From: an uncultured Alphaproteobacteria bacterium | Lineage (GTDB): Bacteria; Pseudomonadota; Alphaproteobacteria; HIMB59; GCA-002718135 | Assembly: GCA_902613275.1 (NCBI GenBank) | Contig: CACMGM010000006.1 | Span: 1-63,765 of the forward strand | Direction of reading: 5' to 3' | DNA: 63,765 nucleotides | Shown here: positions 34,871-42,343 of the stretch, piece by piece | Numbering within the stretch: the first letter of the stretch is position 1 | Layout of the letters: each line of letters starts with the position of its first letter | Position numbers and translations under genes: made by a program | Notes under the pieces: model-generated | Seen by the model: the letters and a program-made list of their open reading frames with translations, nothing else | What the model was told of the DNA's origin: nothing | Database searches by the model: none

Positions 34871-35791
34871 ATGGTACAATTATTATCGACCGAGCAAATG
34901 GCAGAGTTTGCTAATAGTGGATGCTTATTTTTTGATGGATTAATAGATAATGAAACTAACAAAGAATTTTTAAACGATATTGGACACACCGATATTGAGA
35001 ATGTTGATAATATGCAAAAGTATTTTCAAAATATTAAAGCCTCTAGCAGCATTCCTAGAATTCCTGCAGGGACACCACTCAAAAATGCTTATCCATATAA
35101 ATCTCCTTTAGAAAAAATTTTCAAAAATGAAGTTGTAGCAGGAGCAATTAATAGTTTAGTTGGATCTGATGCCGTAGTTGATCATCAATTTCTTCATCTA
35201 ACATTTCCAACAAAATACTTTAAAAAAACTAACCAACGTCAGATGTCTCAAGTTAATCATCAAGATAGCACAATTGATCCAAGAACTACTTTCGATATCC
35301 AATTATTTTACTTTCCGACTGCTGTTACTAAAGAAATGGGTGGTACAAGATATATTCCTGGTACACATTTAAGAATAGTAAATGAAATGGGAATCGCAAA
35401 ATATCAAAATATAAAAGGACAAAAAAATATCATATGTAAAGCAGGTACAATAGGAATTTTCCATAATGGATTGTGGCATGGTGCTGGAGTTAATTTTTCA
35501 GATGATATCAGATATATGTTTAAAGTAAGATTACAGCCTACTGAGAAACAGGAACTATTATGGGATCCTGAAAAAAAATATCAACCTTTACCAAACCGAG
35601 CTTTGTATTGGACTGATGAAACTAAGGATCAAACTATCAATGATATTTTAATGAGGTCCTATCCTTGGCAAGAAGCAGATACTAATAGACTTGATAAAAT
35701 AAATGTTGTCAAGTTTTGGAGGTTATTAACTGGTCACAAGAAAATGGATGTCGACTATTGGCTTACAAGAATTGAAAACGAATTATATTAA
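34871..35791 (+). CDS. PhyH-family dioxygenase in sulfatase operon
   Basis: This 306-residue protein fits the PhyH group of Fe(II)/2-oxoglutarate dioxygenases, with His130 and Asp132 (NHQDS), His203 (LWHGAG) and Arg214 (DDIRYM). It is not a close copy of the dioxygenase at 22799. It is the last gene of the transcript that starts at the Tat-exported binding protein, and it shares a TTAA stop overlap with sulfatase 5 on the other strand. An oxygenase in a sulfatase operon could hydroxylate the carbon skeleton or remove an O-alkyl or sulfate group oxidatively; that is inference. Confidence 0.85.
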   Translation: MVQLLSTEQMAEFANSGCLFFDGLIDNETNKEFLNDIGHTDIENVDNMQKYFQNIKASSSIPRIPAGTPLKNAYPYKSPLEKIFKNEVVAGAINSLVGSDAVVDHQFLHLTFPTKYFKKTNQRQMSQVNHQDSTIDPRTTFDIQLFYFPTAVTKEMGGTRYIPGTHLRIVNEMGIAKYQNIKGQKNIICKAGTIGIFHNGLWHGAGVNFSDDIRYMFKVRLQPTEKQELLWDPEKKYQPLPNRALYWTDETKDQTINDILMRSYPWQEADTNRLDKINVVKFWRLLTGHKKMDVDYWLTRIENELY

Positions 35792-37296
35792 TTGAAATCT
35801 CTTTCATCACCTTTTAGTGGAACAACATCACAAGTTTCTTGGTACCATGAAAGCATTTTATCTTTTAGTTTTTTAAGTTCTGATGCATATTGAGGATCCT
35901 CAATAACATTATTAATTTCTCCAGGATCTTCGATTAAATTATAAAACTCATCTTTTTCGTAAGCTCTTTTAATATATTTAAATTTTTTATTTCTGCACAT
36001 TGTTGCTTTAGTATGCATTAAAATTTCATCCTCTTGACCTTGTAAACTAACTCTAGGATAATAAAGACCATGGGGTAATTGAAGACTTTGATTTTCACTT
36101 GCTTGTCTTTCTAATCTAAGTCTACCACCTTCCGTAAATACCTCTTCTCTATGATTATCAGTTTTCTGTTCAATAAAATTTTTAATACTTTTGCCAAAAT
36201 GCCAATATGAGGGTTCGATATTACTGTAATCATATATGGTTCCCGCAATATCAATTAATTCAATCATTGTATCGCTTACACCACTTAATGTATTTTCACT
36301 TTTTGGTGGTTTAATAATAAGAGGAACATTAGTAAGACAGTCTTGAAAAGTATTTTGTGTTTTTTCAACTAAATTATAATCACCTGTAAAGTCACCATGA
36401 TCAGATAAAAAAATTATTAAAGTATCATCATACAAATTATTTTCTTTTAGTTGATTGACCAAAAGTCCAAATTGATAATCTACTCTTGCACACATACCAA
36501 GATATACCGCTCGTAATTCATTCCAACGTTCATCGGTCCAATCTTGCATTCTTTGTCCATCCATAATTCCTTTTAAAAGACTTGGCTTGTCTTCCCAAGT
36601 TTTGTATTGATATCTATTAGGTATTACGCTTCGATCAATTAAAGAGAACCATGGATCCTCTACACAGTAAGGAGGATGCGGATAACCAAGTGGTAGAAAT
36701 AAACAGAATGGTTTATCTTCTTTATAGTCTTTTATAAAATCTAATGCTCCATAAACCATGGACCAATCGTCATCGAAATAAATATCTTTATCTTTTTTAT
36801 CTAATTTTCCTTTGAAGAAACTATAATAATTATCTCCATCTTCAGGTCCTCTCCATGATAAATCTCCCCCATGTGTGCCTGGTTGTTGAGTATAGCCCCA
36901 TTTTTGAAAATCTCTATCAGTTGGTTCAAAATAAATATCACAATGATTACGATAACCTTCTTGTCCTGCTATCAAATCATTTTTTCCACCCCACCAAATA
37001 AAGTAATCTTTATTTTTTAGTTCAGATAAAATACTGGAGTCACCTTGATCTGTATGTAACATATAATGCATTGTTCTATGACCATGTACATGTGGATACC
37101 AACCAGTCATAAATGAGCAACGACTTGGTGTACAAACTGTCGCTTGGCAAAAAGCATTCTTAAATGCAACTGCATCATCATTAATTATATTATCTAAATT
37201 TGGTGTTTTAGCTCCAGAATAACCAAGATATCCTAGCATATCCCCTCTCCATTGGTCAGGATTAAATATAAGTATGTTTGGAGTTTTATTAGTCAT
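35788..37296 (-). CDS. cytoplasmic sulfatase, CTPSR type (sulfatase 5)
   Basis: This 502-residue sulfatase on the minus strand has CTPSR at 55-59 with Cys55, Asp14 (PDQWRGD) and Asp299-His300 (SDHGDF). MTNKTPNILIFNPDQWRGD shows no signal peptide. DQWR is also the opening of phosphonate monoester hydrolases, so the substrate could be a sulfate or a phospho/phosphonate ester. It is divergent from the second CUT1 operon across a 122-base gap and convergent with the PhyH gene, so it is probably controlled with the second importer. Confidence 0.87.
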   Translation of the reverse strand: MTNKTPNILIFNPDQWRGDMLGYLGYSGAKTPNLDNIINDDAVAFKNAFCQATVCTPSRCSFMTGWYPHVHGHRTMHYMLHTDQGDSSILSELKNKDYFIWWGGKNDLIAGQEGYRNHCDIYFEPTDRDFQKWGYTQQPGTHGGDLSWRGPEDGDNYYSFFKGKLDKKDKDIYFDDDWSMVYGALDFIKDYKEDKPFCLFLPLGYPHPPYCVEDPWFSLIDRSVIPNRYQYKTWEDKPSLLKGIMDGQRMQDWTDERWNELRAVYLGMCARVDYQFGLLVNQLKENNLYDDTLIIFLSDHGDFTGDYNLVEKTQNTFQDCLTNVPLIIKPPKSENTLSGVSDTMIELIDIAGTIYDYSNIEPSYWHFGKSIKNFIEQKTDNHREEVFTEGGRLRLERQASENQSLQLPHGLYYPRVSLQGQEDEILMHTKATMCRNKKFKYIKRAYEKDEFYNLIEDPGEINNVIEDPQYASELKKLKDKMLSWYQETCDVVPLKGDERDFN

Positions 37297-37418
37297 TAAT
37301 ATTTATTAATATTACATCATTATAATTTATATTTGTTTAAAATTATCACAATTATTTAGGTTTAATATAAAATCGCTTAATGTTATAAATTAAAGTATAA
37401 AATCTAAGGGAGGATTAA
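37297..37418. promoter_or_regulatory. divergent region sulfatase 5 / second CUT1 operon
   Basis: This 122-base gap is very A+T-rich and must hold promoters for both directions. Several TATAAT- or TATAAA-like boxes occur (37321-37326, 37384-37389), but none has a convincing -35 partner. The plus-strand end carries the GGGAGGATTAAATGAA leader shared with the other CUT1 binding-protein gene. Confidence 0.35.
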
Positions 37419-38669
37419 ATGAAATTATTAATAAAAATTTTTTTTTCATTAACAATCTTGACGTCATTTAGTTCTGTAAATGCAGATACTATAAAATGGC
37501 TTCATTTAGTTGGTGAAGACTCAAAAGAATATCCTAGCATGGTTAGAGCTGCTGAAGAATTCGAAGCTAAAACAGGACACACTGTAGTGATGCAGTATTT
37601 AGAAAACGAATCTTTTAAAGCAAAACTACCAACAATGCTTCAATCAAATGATAGACCAGATATATTTTATAGCTGGAGTGGTGGAGTAATGTATGATCAA
37701 GCTAAAGCTGGTTTCTTGAGAGACATCTCAGATGTTGTACCGGACAGTTATTTAGACACTGTTAGTGCAGCTGCGGCAGATGCATTTACATATGAGGGAC
37801 AAAGAGTAGGTTTACCTTTACAAGTTGCTCAAGTAGCTTGGTGGTATAATAAAGAATTAATAAATCAAGCTGGTGTTGATGTTTCAAATATAAAAGAATG
37901 GGATGATTTAATTAGTGCTGTAAAACAAATTAAAGCAGCTGGCATAACTCCTATTTGTATGGGTGGTAAAGATAAATGGCCAGTTCACTTTCTTTGGACT
38001 CACCTACATATAAGAAATGGTGGAAAAGGATTATTCCTTGAATCATTAAATAATGGTGGTTGGGATAGACCAGAATACATCAAATCAGGTGAGCAAATGC
38101 TTGAACTAGTAGCTTTAGAGCCTTTTCAAAAGGGATTTTTAGCACACACTTGGCCAGATCAAGCTGGGTTTTTTGGGGATGGCAAATGCGCAATGGCTCT
38201 TATGGGTAATTGGATGTATGGATCACAGGCTGCAAATAGTGCAAGTGGAGAAGGTTTAGGTGATGATAACATGGGAATGTTTAATATGCCAATGACTAGT
38301 GGTGGTCTTGGTGACCCTGGAGATACCCTTGGCGGTATCAATGGTTGGTTGTTCTCAAGCAGTGCTCCAGACTCAGCAGTTGAGCTAATCATGCATTATG
38401 TATCGTTAGATATCCAAAAGGAAAATGCATCTCTTGGTGCTTATATCCCTATTGTTAAGGGAGCAGATGTTGCTCTTTCAAACCCTTTCTTACAACAAGT
38501 AGCTAAGAACATTGCTAATTCAGAATATCATCAAATTTTCTACGATCAGTTTTTAGGAGCTGATATTGGAAGAGTTGTTAATGATGTATCAACTGATTTA
38601 GCCGCAGGAATTATTACTCCTGAAGAAGCTACTCAAGCTGTTCAAGAAGCTTGGGAATTTAATCAATAA
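37419..38669 (+). CDS. CUT1 extracellular sugar-binding protein (second CUT1 importer)
   Basis: This 416-residue protein has a Sec signal peptide of about 22 residues ending SSVNA, then the family-1 solute-binding fold: TIKWLHLVGEDSKEYPSMVRAAEEFEAKTG at the N-terminus, FYSWSGGVMYDQAKAGFLRDI and CAMALMGNWMYGSQA in the ligand cleft. The ligand is probably a di- or oligosaccharide or glycoside. It leads an operon with two permeases, a Gfo/Idh/MocA oxidoreductase, a ThuA protein and XylA. A strong GGGAGGA precedes the ATG. A hairpin follows the gene. Confidence 0.9.
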   Translation: MKLLIKIFFSLTILTSFSSVNADTIKWLHLVGEDSKEYPSMVRAAEEFEAKTGHTVVMQYLENESFKAKLPTMLQSNDRPDIFYSWSGGVMYDQAKAGFLRDISDVVPDSYLDTVSAAAADAFTYEGQRVGLPLQVAQVAWWYNKELINQAGVDVSNIKEWDDLISAVKQIKAAGITPICMGGKDKWPVHFLWTHLHIRNGGKGLFLESLNNGGWDRPEYIKSGEQMLELVALEPFQKGFLAHTWPDQAGFFGDGKCAMALMGNWMYGSQAANSASGEGLGDDNMGMFNMPMTSGGLGDPGDTLGGINGWLFSSSAPDSAVELIMHYVSLDIQKENASLGAYIPIVKGADVALSNPFLQQVAKNIANSEYHQIFYDQFLGADIGRVVNDVSTDLAAGIITPEEATQAVQEAWEFNQ

Positions 38670-38679
38670 CATAAATATC

Positions 38680-38704
38680 AGGGCTCTTTTAATTAAAGAG
38701 CCCT
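38680..38704 (+). terminator. hairpin after binding-protein gene, weak T tract
   Basis: A perfect 10-base stem (AGGGCTCTTT with AAAGAGCCCT) with a 5-base loop is followed by AATTATTATT rather than a T-run, so it is a poor terminator. It is more likely a stabilising 3' structure. It sits between binding-protein and permease genes, 10 bases before the permease start. Confidence 0.7.
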
Positions 38705-38714
38705 AATTATTATT

Positions 38715-39614
38715 ATGAGATCACCAAAATTTGATGCACTTCTAAGTAGGTATTATACAATAATTATTTTTTTAATACCTGCTTTAACAATATTTACATT
38801 GTTTGTAGTACTTCCAATAGGTGAAGCAGCGTATTACAGTTTTTTTAGATGGAATGGCTATGGTGCACCTGAAAAATTTGTTGGATTTAAAAATTACGAA
38901 TTTTTATTCAAAAATAGAGTGTTTATTTTATCACTCAAAAATAATTTTTATATAATTGCTATATCATTATTTGTGCAGTTGCCTTTTGCTCTTTTAATTG
39001 CATTAATGATCTCAGACAAATTAAGAGGAGCTGCTTTTTTTAGAACTGTATTTTTTCTTCCATTTATTTTAGCAGAAATAGTTACAGCGTTAATCTGGGC
39101 ATATATTTACGATGGTAATTATGGTTTAGTTGCTGCAATATGGGGATTTTTTGGAGCAGAGGCACCATTTGTACTTGGTGATAAGGATTGGGCATTAGTA
39201 GCAATATTAATTGTTATATTTTGGAAATTTTTTGGAATTCACATGATGATTTATATTGCAGGATTGCAAGCTATTTCAAAAGAAGTTTTAGAGGCAGCTA
39301 AAGTAGATGGAGCAGGCCCAATAACAACTGCCTTTAGAATTAAAATGCCAATGCTTATTCCAACAATTAAGCTTTCAGTTTTTTTATCACTATTAGGTAG
39401 CTTACAGCTTTTTGATATTATTATGCCACTAACAGGAGGAGGGCCTTCAAATGTAACACATTCGATGGTTTCTTATTTATATTACTTTGGTGTGATGCGA
39501 ATGAAAGTTGGATTTGGAAGTGCAGTTGGAGTTGTAATATTTTTAATTTGTTTATTTATTGCAATTGGTTATCAAAGAACATTAATGAGAGATGATAATG
39601 AAAACAAATTTTAG
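38715..39614 (+). CDS. CUT1 sugar ABC transporter permease (MalF type)
   Basis: This 299-residue permease has six membrane helices and the EAA loop EAAKVDGAGPITTAFRIKMPML that contacts an ATPase. It matches the MalF/UgpA side of the CUT1 family, with LQLFDIIMPLTGGGPSNVTHSM in the C-terminal core. It overlaps its partner permease by about 20 bases. As in the first CUT1 operon, no ATPase gene is nearby. Confidence 0.9.
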   Translation: MRSPKFDALLSRYYTIIIFLIPALTIFTLFVVLPIGEAAYYSFFRWNGYGAPEKFVGFKNYEFLFKNRVFILSLKNNFYIIAISLFVQLPFALLIALMISDKLRGAAFFRTVFFLPFILAEIVTALIWAYIYDGNYGLVAAIWGFFGAEAPFVLGDKDWALVAILIVIFWKFFGIHMMIYIAGLQAISKEVLEAAKVDGAGPITTAFRIKMPMLIPTIKLSVFLSLLGSLQLFDIIMPLTGGGPSNVTHSMVSYLYYFGVMRMKVGFGSAVGVVIFLICLFIAIGYQRTLMRDDNENKF

Positions 39615-40422
39615 AACTTATTATTTGTATCTTCTTCTATTTTTTCTAGCAGGAGTAATTATTATTCCATTATATGTTTCAGTAATGGGGGGCTTTAAAC
39701 ACACTGGTGAACTTAGAACAAACTCTTTAGGCTTACCAATAGACTGGAAGTTTGAAAATTATACATCTCTTTTAATAAATTCTGATTTCTGGCTTTTTTT
39801 ATGGAACTCAACAGTATACGCAGTTGGAACTACTTTTTTTGTAGTCTTATTTGCCTCTATGACAGCTTTTGTTTTTGCTCATGTAAAATTTGCAGCAAAT
39901 AAATTTCTTTATAATTATTTTTTACTAGGACTAATGTTTCCATTTGCTACTGCTATTTTACCTTTGTTTTTAAGAGTGCGTGATTTTGGTTTATTGGGTA
40001 CAAGTTGGGCTGTTATAATTCCACAAATTGCATTTGGGCTTGGTTTTTCTATAATTCTTTTTCGAGGATTTTTTAGACAAATGCCAAAAGAGATATTTGA
40101 AGCTGCTGTTTGCGATGGCTGTAGTTATACACAATTTTATTTTAGGTTTACTCTTCCTTTATCAACTCCAATCTTAGCAACAGTTAGCGTTATTACTCTT
40201 ACAGGAAGCTGGAACAATTATCTTTTGCCACTTATAATGATTAATGATGAGTCACTTTACTCATGGCCAATGGGTATAATGGTTTTTAGAGGTGAGTACT
40301 TCACTGATTGGGGTAAAATATTAGCTTATGTTTCCCTAACACTTGTACCAGCAGTAGTTTTCTTTTTTGCACTGCAAAAATATATCGTTGCTGGTTTAAC
40401 GGGTGGAGCGGTTAAAGAATAG
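39592..40422 (+). CDS. CUT1 sugar ABC transporter permease (MalG type)
   Basis: This 276-residue permease has six helices and the EAA loop FEAAVCDGCSYTQFYFRFTLPL, with GSWNNYLLPLIM near the C-terminal core, as in MalG/UgpE proteins. An ATG two codons inside (39598) is an equally good start. It overlaps the preceding permease gene and ends 13 bases before the Gfo/Idh/MocA gene. It completes the channel of the second CUT1 importer. Confidence 0.9.
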   Translation: MIMKTNFRTYYLYLLLFFLAGVIIIPLYVSVMGGFKHTGELRTNSLGLPIDWKFENYTSLLINSDFWLFLWNSTVYAVGTTFFVVLFASMTAFVFAHVKFAANKFLYNYFLLGLMFPFATAILPLFLRVRDFGLLGTSWAVIIPQIAFGLGFSIILFRGFFRQMPKEIFEAAVCDGCSYTQFYFRFTLPLSTPILATVSVITLTGSWNNYLLPLIMINDESLYSWPMGIMVFRGEYFTDWGKILAYVSLTLVPAVVFFFALQKYIVAGLTGGAVKE

Positions 40423-40435
40423 ATTGGAATATATT

Positions 40436-41605
40436 ATGAAGGTAGGTGTAATTGGTTGTGGAAATATAGCAGATATATATTTCCACAATGCAAAAAATTT
40501 TTTTAATAACTTCGAAATTATTGCTTGCGCAGATTTAAACCCTAAAGCATCAAAGAAATATTCTGAAAAATATGGAATAACAAATTTATCCGTTGAAGAA
40601 TTATTGTCTAATGAAGATATTCAATTGGTAATAAATCTTACCATTCCAAATGCACATTTTGAAGTTTCAAAATCAATTTTAAATTCAGGTAAGCATTCTT
40701 ATTCTGAAAAACCTATTTCCATTGAATTTGACGAAGGTAAAGAGTTATTAAATTTAGCTAAATCTAAAAATTTATATGTAGGTAGTGCCCCTGATACTTT
40801 TTTAGGTGCTGGAATACAAAAATCAAAGCAAGTCATTGAGGATGGTACAATAGGGGAAATTGTTTTAGGTAGTATTTCAATGGGTGTAGCGGGACATGAA
40901 ATTTGGCATCCAAACCCCGACTTTTATTACAAATATGGTGGAGGACCAATTTTAGATATGGGACCATATTATTTTTCAGCATTAGTAAATTTATTAGGGC
41001 CCGTCAAAAGTGTCTATAGTCAATCTCGAACTGTTTATTCTCAAAGAGAAATTGGTAGCGGGGAAAGAAAAGGTGAAAAAATAGCGGTTGATATTCCAAC
41101 AACTTTGATCTCTCAAATTGAATTCAGTAATGGAGCTTTAATTGATTCTTTTTTTTCATTTGATGTTTACAAACATAATAAGTCACATATTGAATTATTT
41201 GGAACAAAAGGTGCTATTAATGTTCCTGATCCTAACATGTTTGGAGGAGAAATTAAAATTTGTGATGAAAAGAAATCAGATTGGAAAACTATTAAAACTG
41301 ATGACATGAATCTAGGACGATTAAATACAAATCGAACAGGTGGAGAAAAAAATGACAAAGCAAACGAAGATCCAACATCTGCTAACTTTAGAGGAATTGG
41401 CGTTTGTGAAATGATTGATTCAATTAAAGAAAATAAAGTTAATAGATGTAGTGGTGAGTTAAGTCTACACGTTTTGGAGATAATGCAATCAATTCTAAAA
41501 TCTTCTAAAATTAATGAAAAAGTAAATCTAGAAAGTGTAACAAACATTCCTGAATCTTTTTTAGATACAGAGAATGGAAAATTTTTAAAATTAGGGGGGT
41601 TGTAA
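40436..41605 (+). CDS. Gfo/Idh/MocA family oxidoreductase (paralogue of the 18782 gene)
   Basis: This 389-residue NAD(P)-dependent enzyme has GVIGCGNIAD at 4-13, NLTIPNAHFE, the catalytic EKP at 91-93 with Lys92, and GGGPILDMGPYYFSALVNLLGPV in the C-terminal domain. Aligned by eye it shares much of its length with the gene at 18782, including NVPDPNMFGG and the GIGVCEMIDSI block, so they are paralogues. It probably oxidises or reduces a sugar imported by the neighbouring CUT1 system. I use the ATG at 40436 rather than the in-frame start at 40403, which overlaps the permease. Confidence 0.88.
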   Translation: MKVGVIGCGNIADIYFHNAKNFFNNFEIIACADLNPKASKKYSEKYGITNLSVEELLSNEDIQLVINLTIPNAHFEVSKSILNSGKHSYSEKPISIEFDEGKELLNLAKSKNLYVGSAPDTFLGAGIQKSKQVIEDGTIGEIVLGSISMGVAGHEIWHPNPDFYYKYGGGPILDMGPYYFSALVNLLGPVKSVYSQSRTVYSQREIGSGERKGEKIAVDIPTTLISQIEFSNGALIDSFFSFDVYKHNKSHIELFGTKGAINVPDPNMFGGEIKICDEKKSDWKTIKTDDMNLGRLNTNRTGGEKNDKANEDPTSANFRGIGVCEMIDSIKENKVNRCSGELSLHVLEIMQSILKSSKINEKVNLESVTNIPESFLDTENGKFLKLGGL

Positions 41606-42319
41606 ATGAAAAAAGCTTTAATAGTTTATGGGGGATGGCCTGGACACCAACCAGAAAAATGTAATGAAATTTTAACTGAAATGTTAGAGCCTGATGGTTA
41701 TGAGATAAGATCTGAGTATTCAACCTCTGCTTTTGCTCAAGATTACGTTCATGAAATGGACTTAATTATACCAATAGTAACGATGGCTTTTCATCATTCA
41801 CCTAGTGGTGAAATTAAAAAGAACGAAGTGAATAATGTTGTAAAGGCAGTTATAAATGGTTGCGGTCTTGCTGGGCATCATGGAGGAATGTGTGATGCTT
41901 TTAGACAATCAATTGATTGGCAATTCTTAACTGGTGGACAATGGGTAAGTCATCCAAATGGTATTCATGACTATAAAGTTAATATAACTAAAAAAGATGA
42001 TCCAATAATGGATGGTGTTGAGGATTTTGATTATCATTCTGAACAGTATTACATGCATGTAGATCCTATGAACGAAGTTCTTGCCACTACTACTTTCCAA
42101 GGCCATGAAATTTGGAAATTAGAACAAGAACCTGGAAAACCTGGAGATGATCAATATCAAACTGAATGGATAAAAGGTGTAGAAATGCCAGTTGTATGGA
42201 AAAGAAAAATTGGAAAAGGTAAAATTTTTTACACTTCTCTTGGACATTTTGCAGATGAATTAAACTATCCTGAAATGAGAAAAATTTATCATCGTGGTTT
42301 GCTTTGGGCATCAAGATAG
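41606..42319 (+). CDS. ThuA-domain protein
   Basis: This 237-residue protein matches the ThuA-like family (trehalose utilisation), a class I glutamine-amidotransferase-like fold. It has KALIVYGGWPGHQPEKC at the start, then NGCGLAGHHGGMCDAFR, GGQWVSHP and a C-terminal GKGKIFYTSLGHFADEL. ThuA proteins act with Gfo/Idh oxidoreductases in sugar pathways (ThuAB converts trehalose-type disaccharides to keto forms), but the chemistry of ThuA itself is not firmly established. It starts directly after the Gfo/Idh stop, a pairing that recurs in the family. Confidence 0.87.
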   Translation: MKKALIVYGGWPGHQPEKCNEILTEMLEPDGYEIRSEYSTSAFAQDYVHEMDLIIPIVTMAFHHSPSGEIKKNEVNNVVKAVINGCGLAGHHGGMCDAFRQSIDWQFLTGGQWVSHPNGIHDYKVNITKKDDPIMDGVEDFDYHSEQYYMHVDPMNEVLATTTFQGHEIWKLEQEPGKPGDDQYQTEWIKGVEMPVVWKRKIGKGKIFYTSLGHFADELNYPEMRKIYHRGLLWASR

Positions 42320-42343
42320 AGTAAAATAATTTAGGGAGAAGAT

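Noticed and set aside
41167..41547. 126-codon minus-strand frame
   Set aside because: It is antisense to the Gfo/Idh/MocA gene, which has full family motifs.
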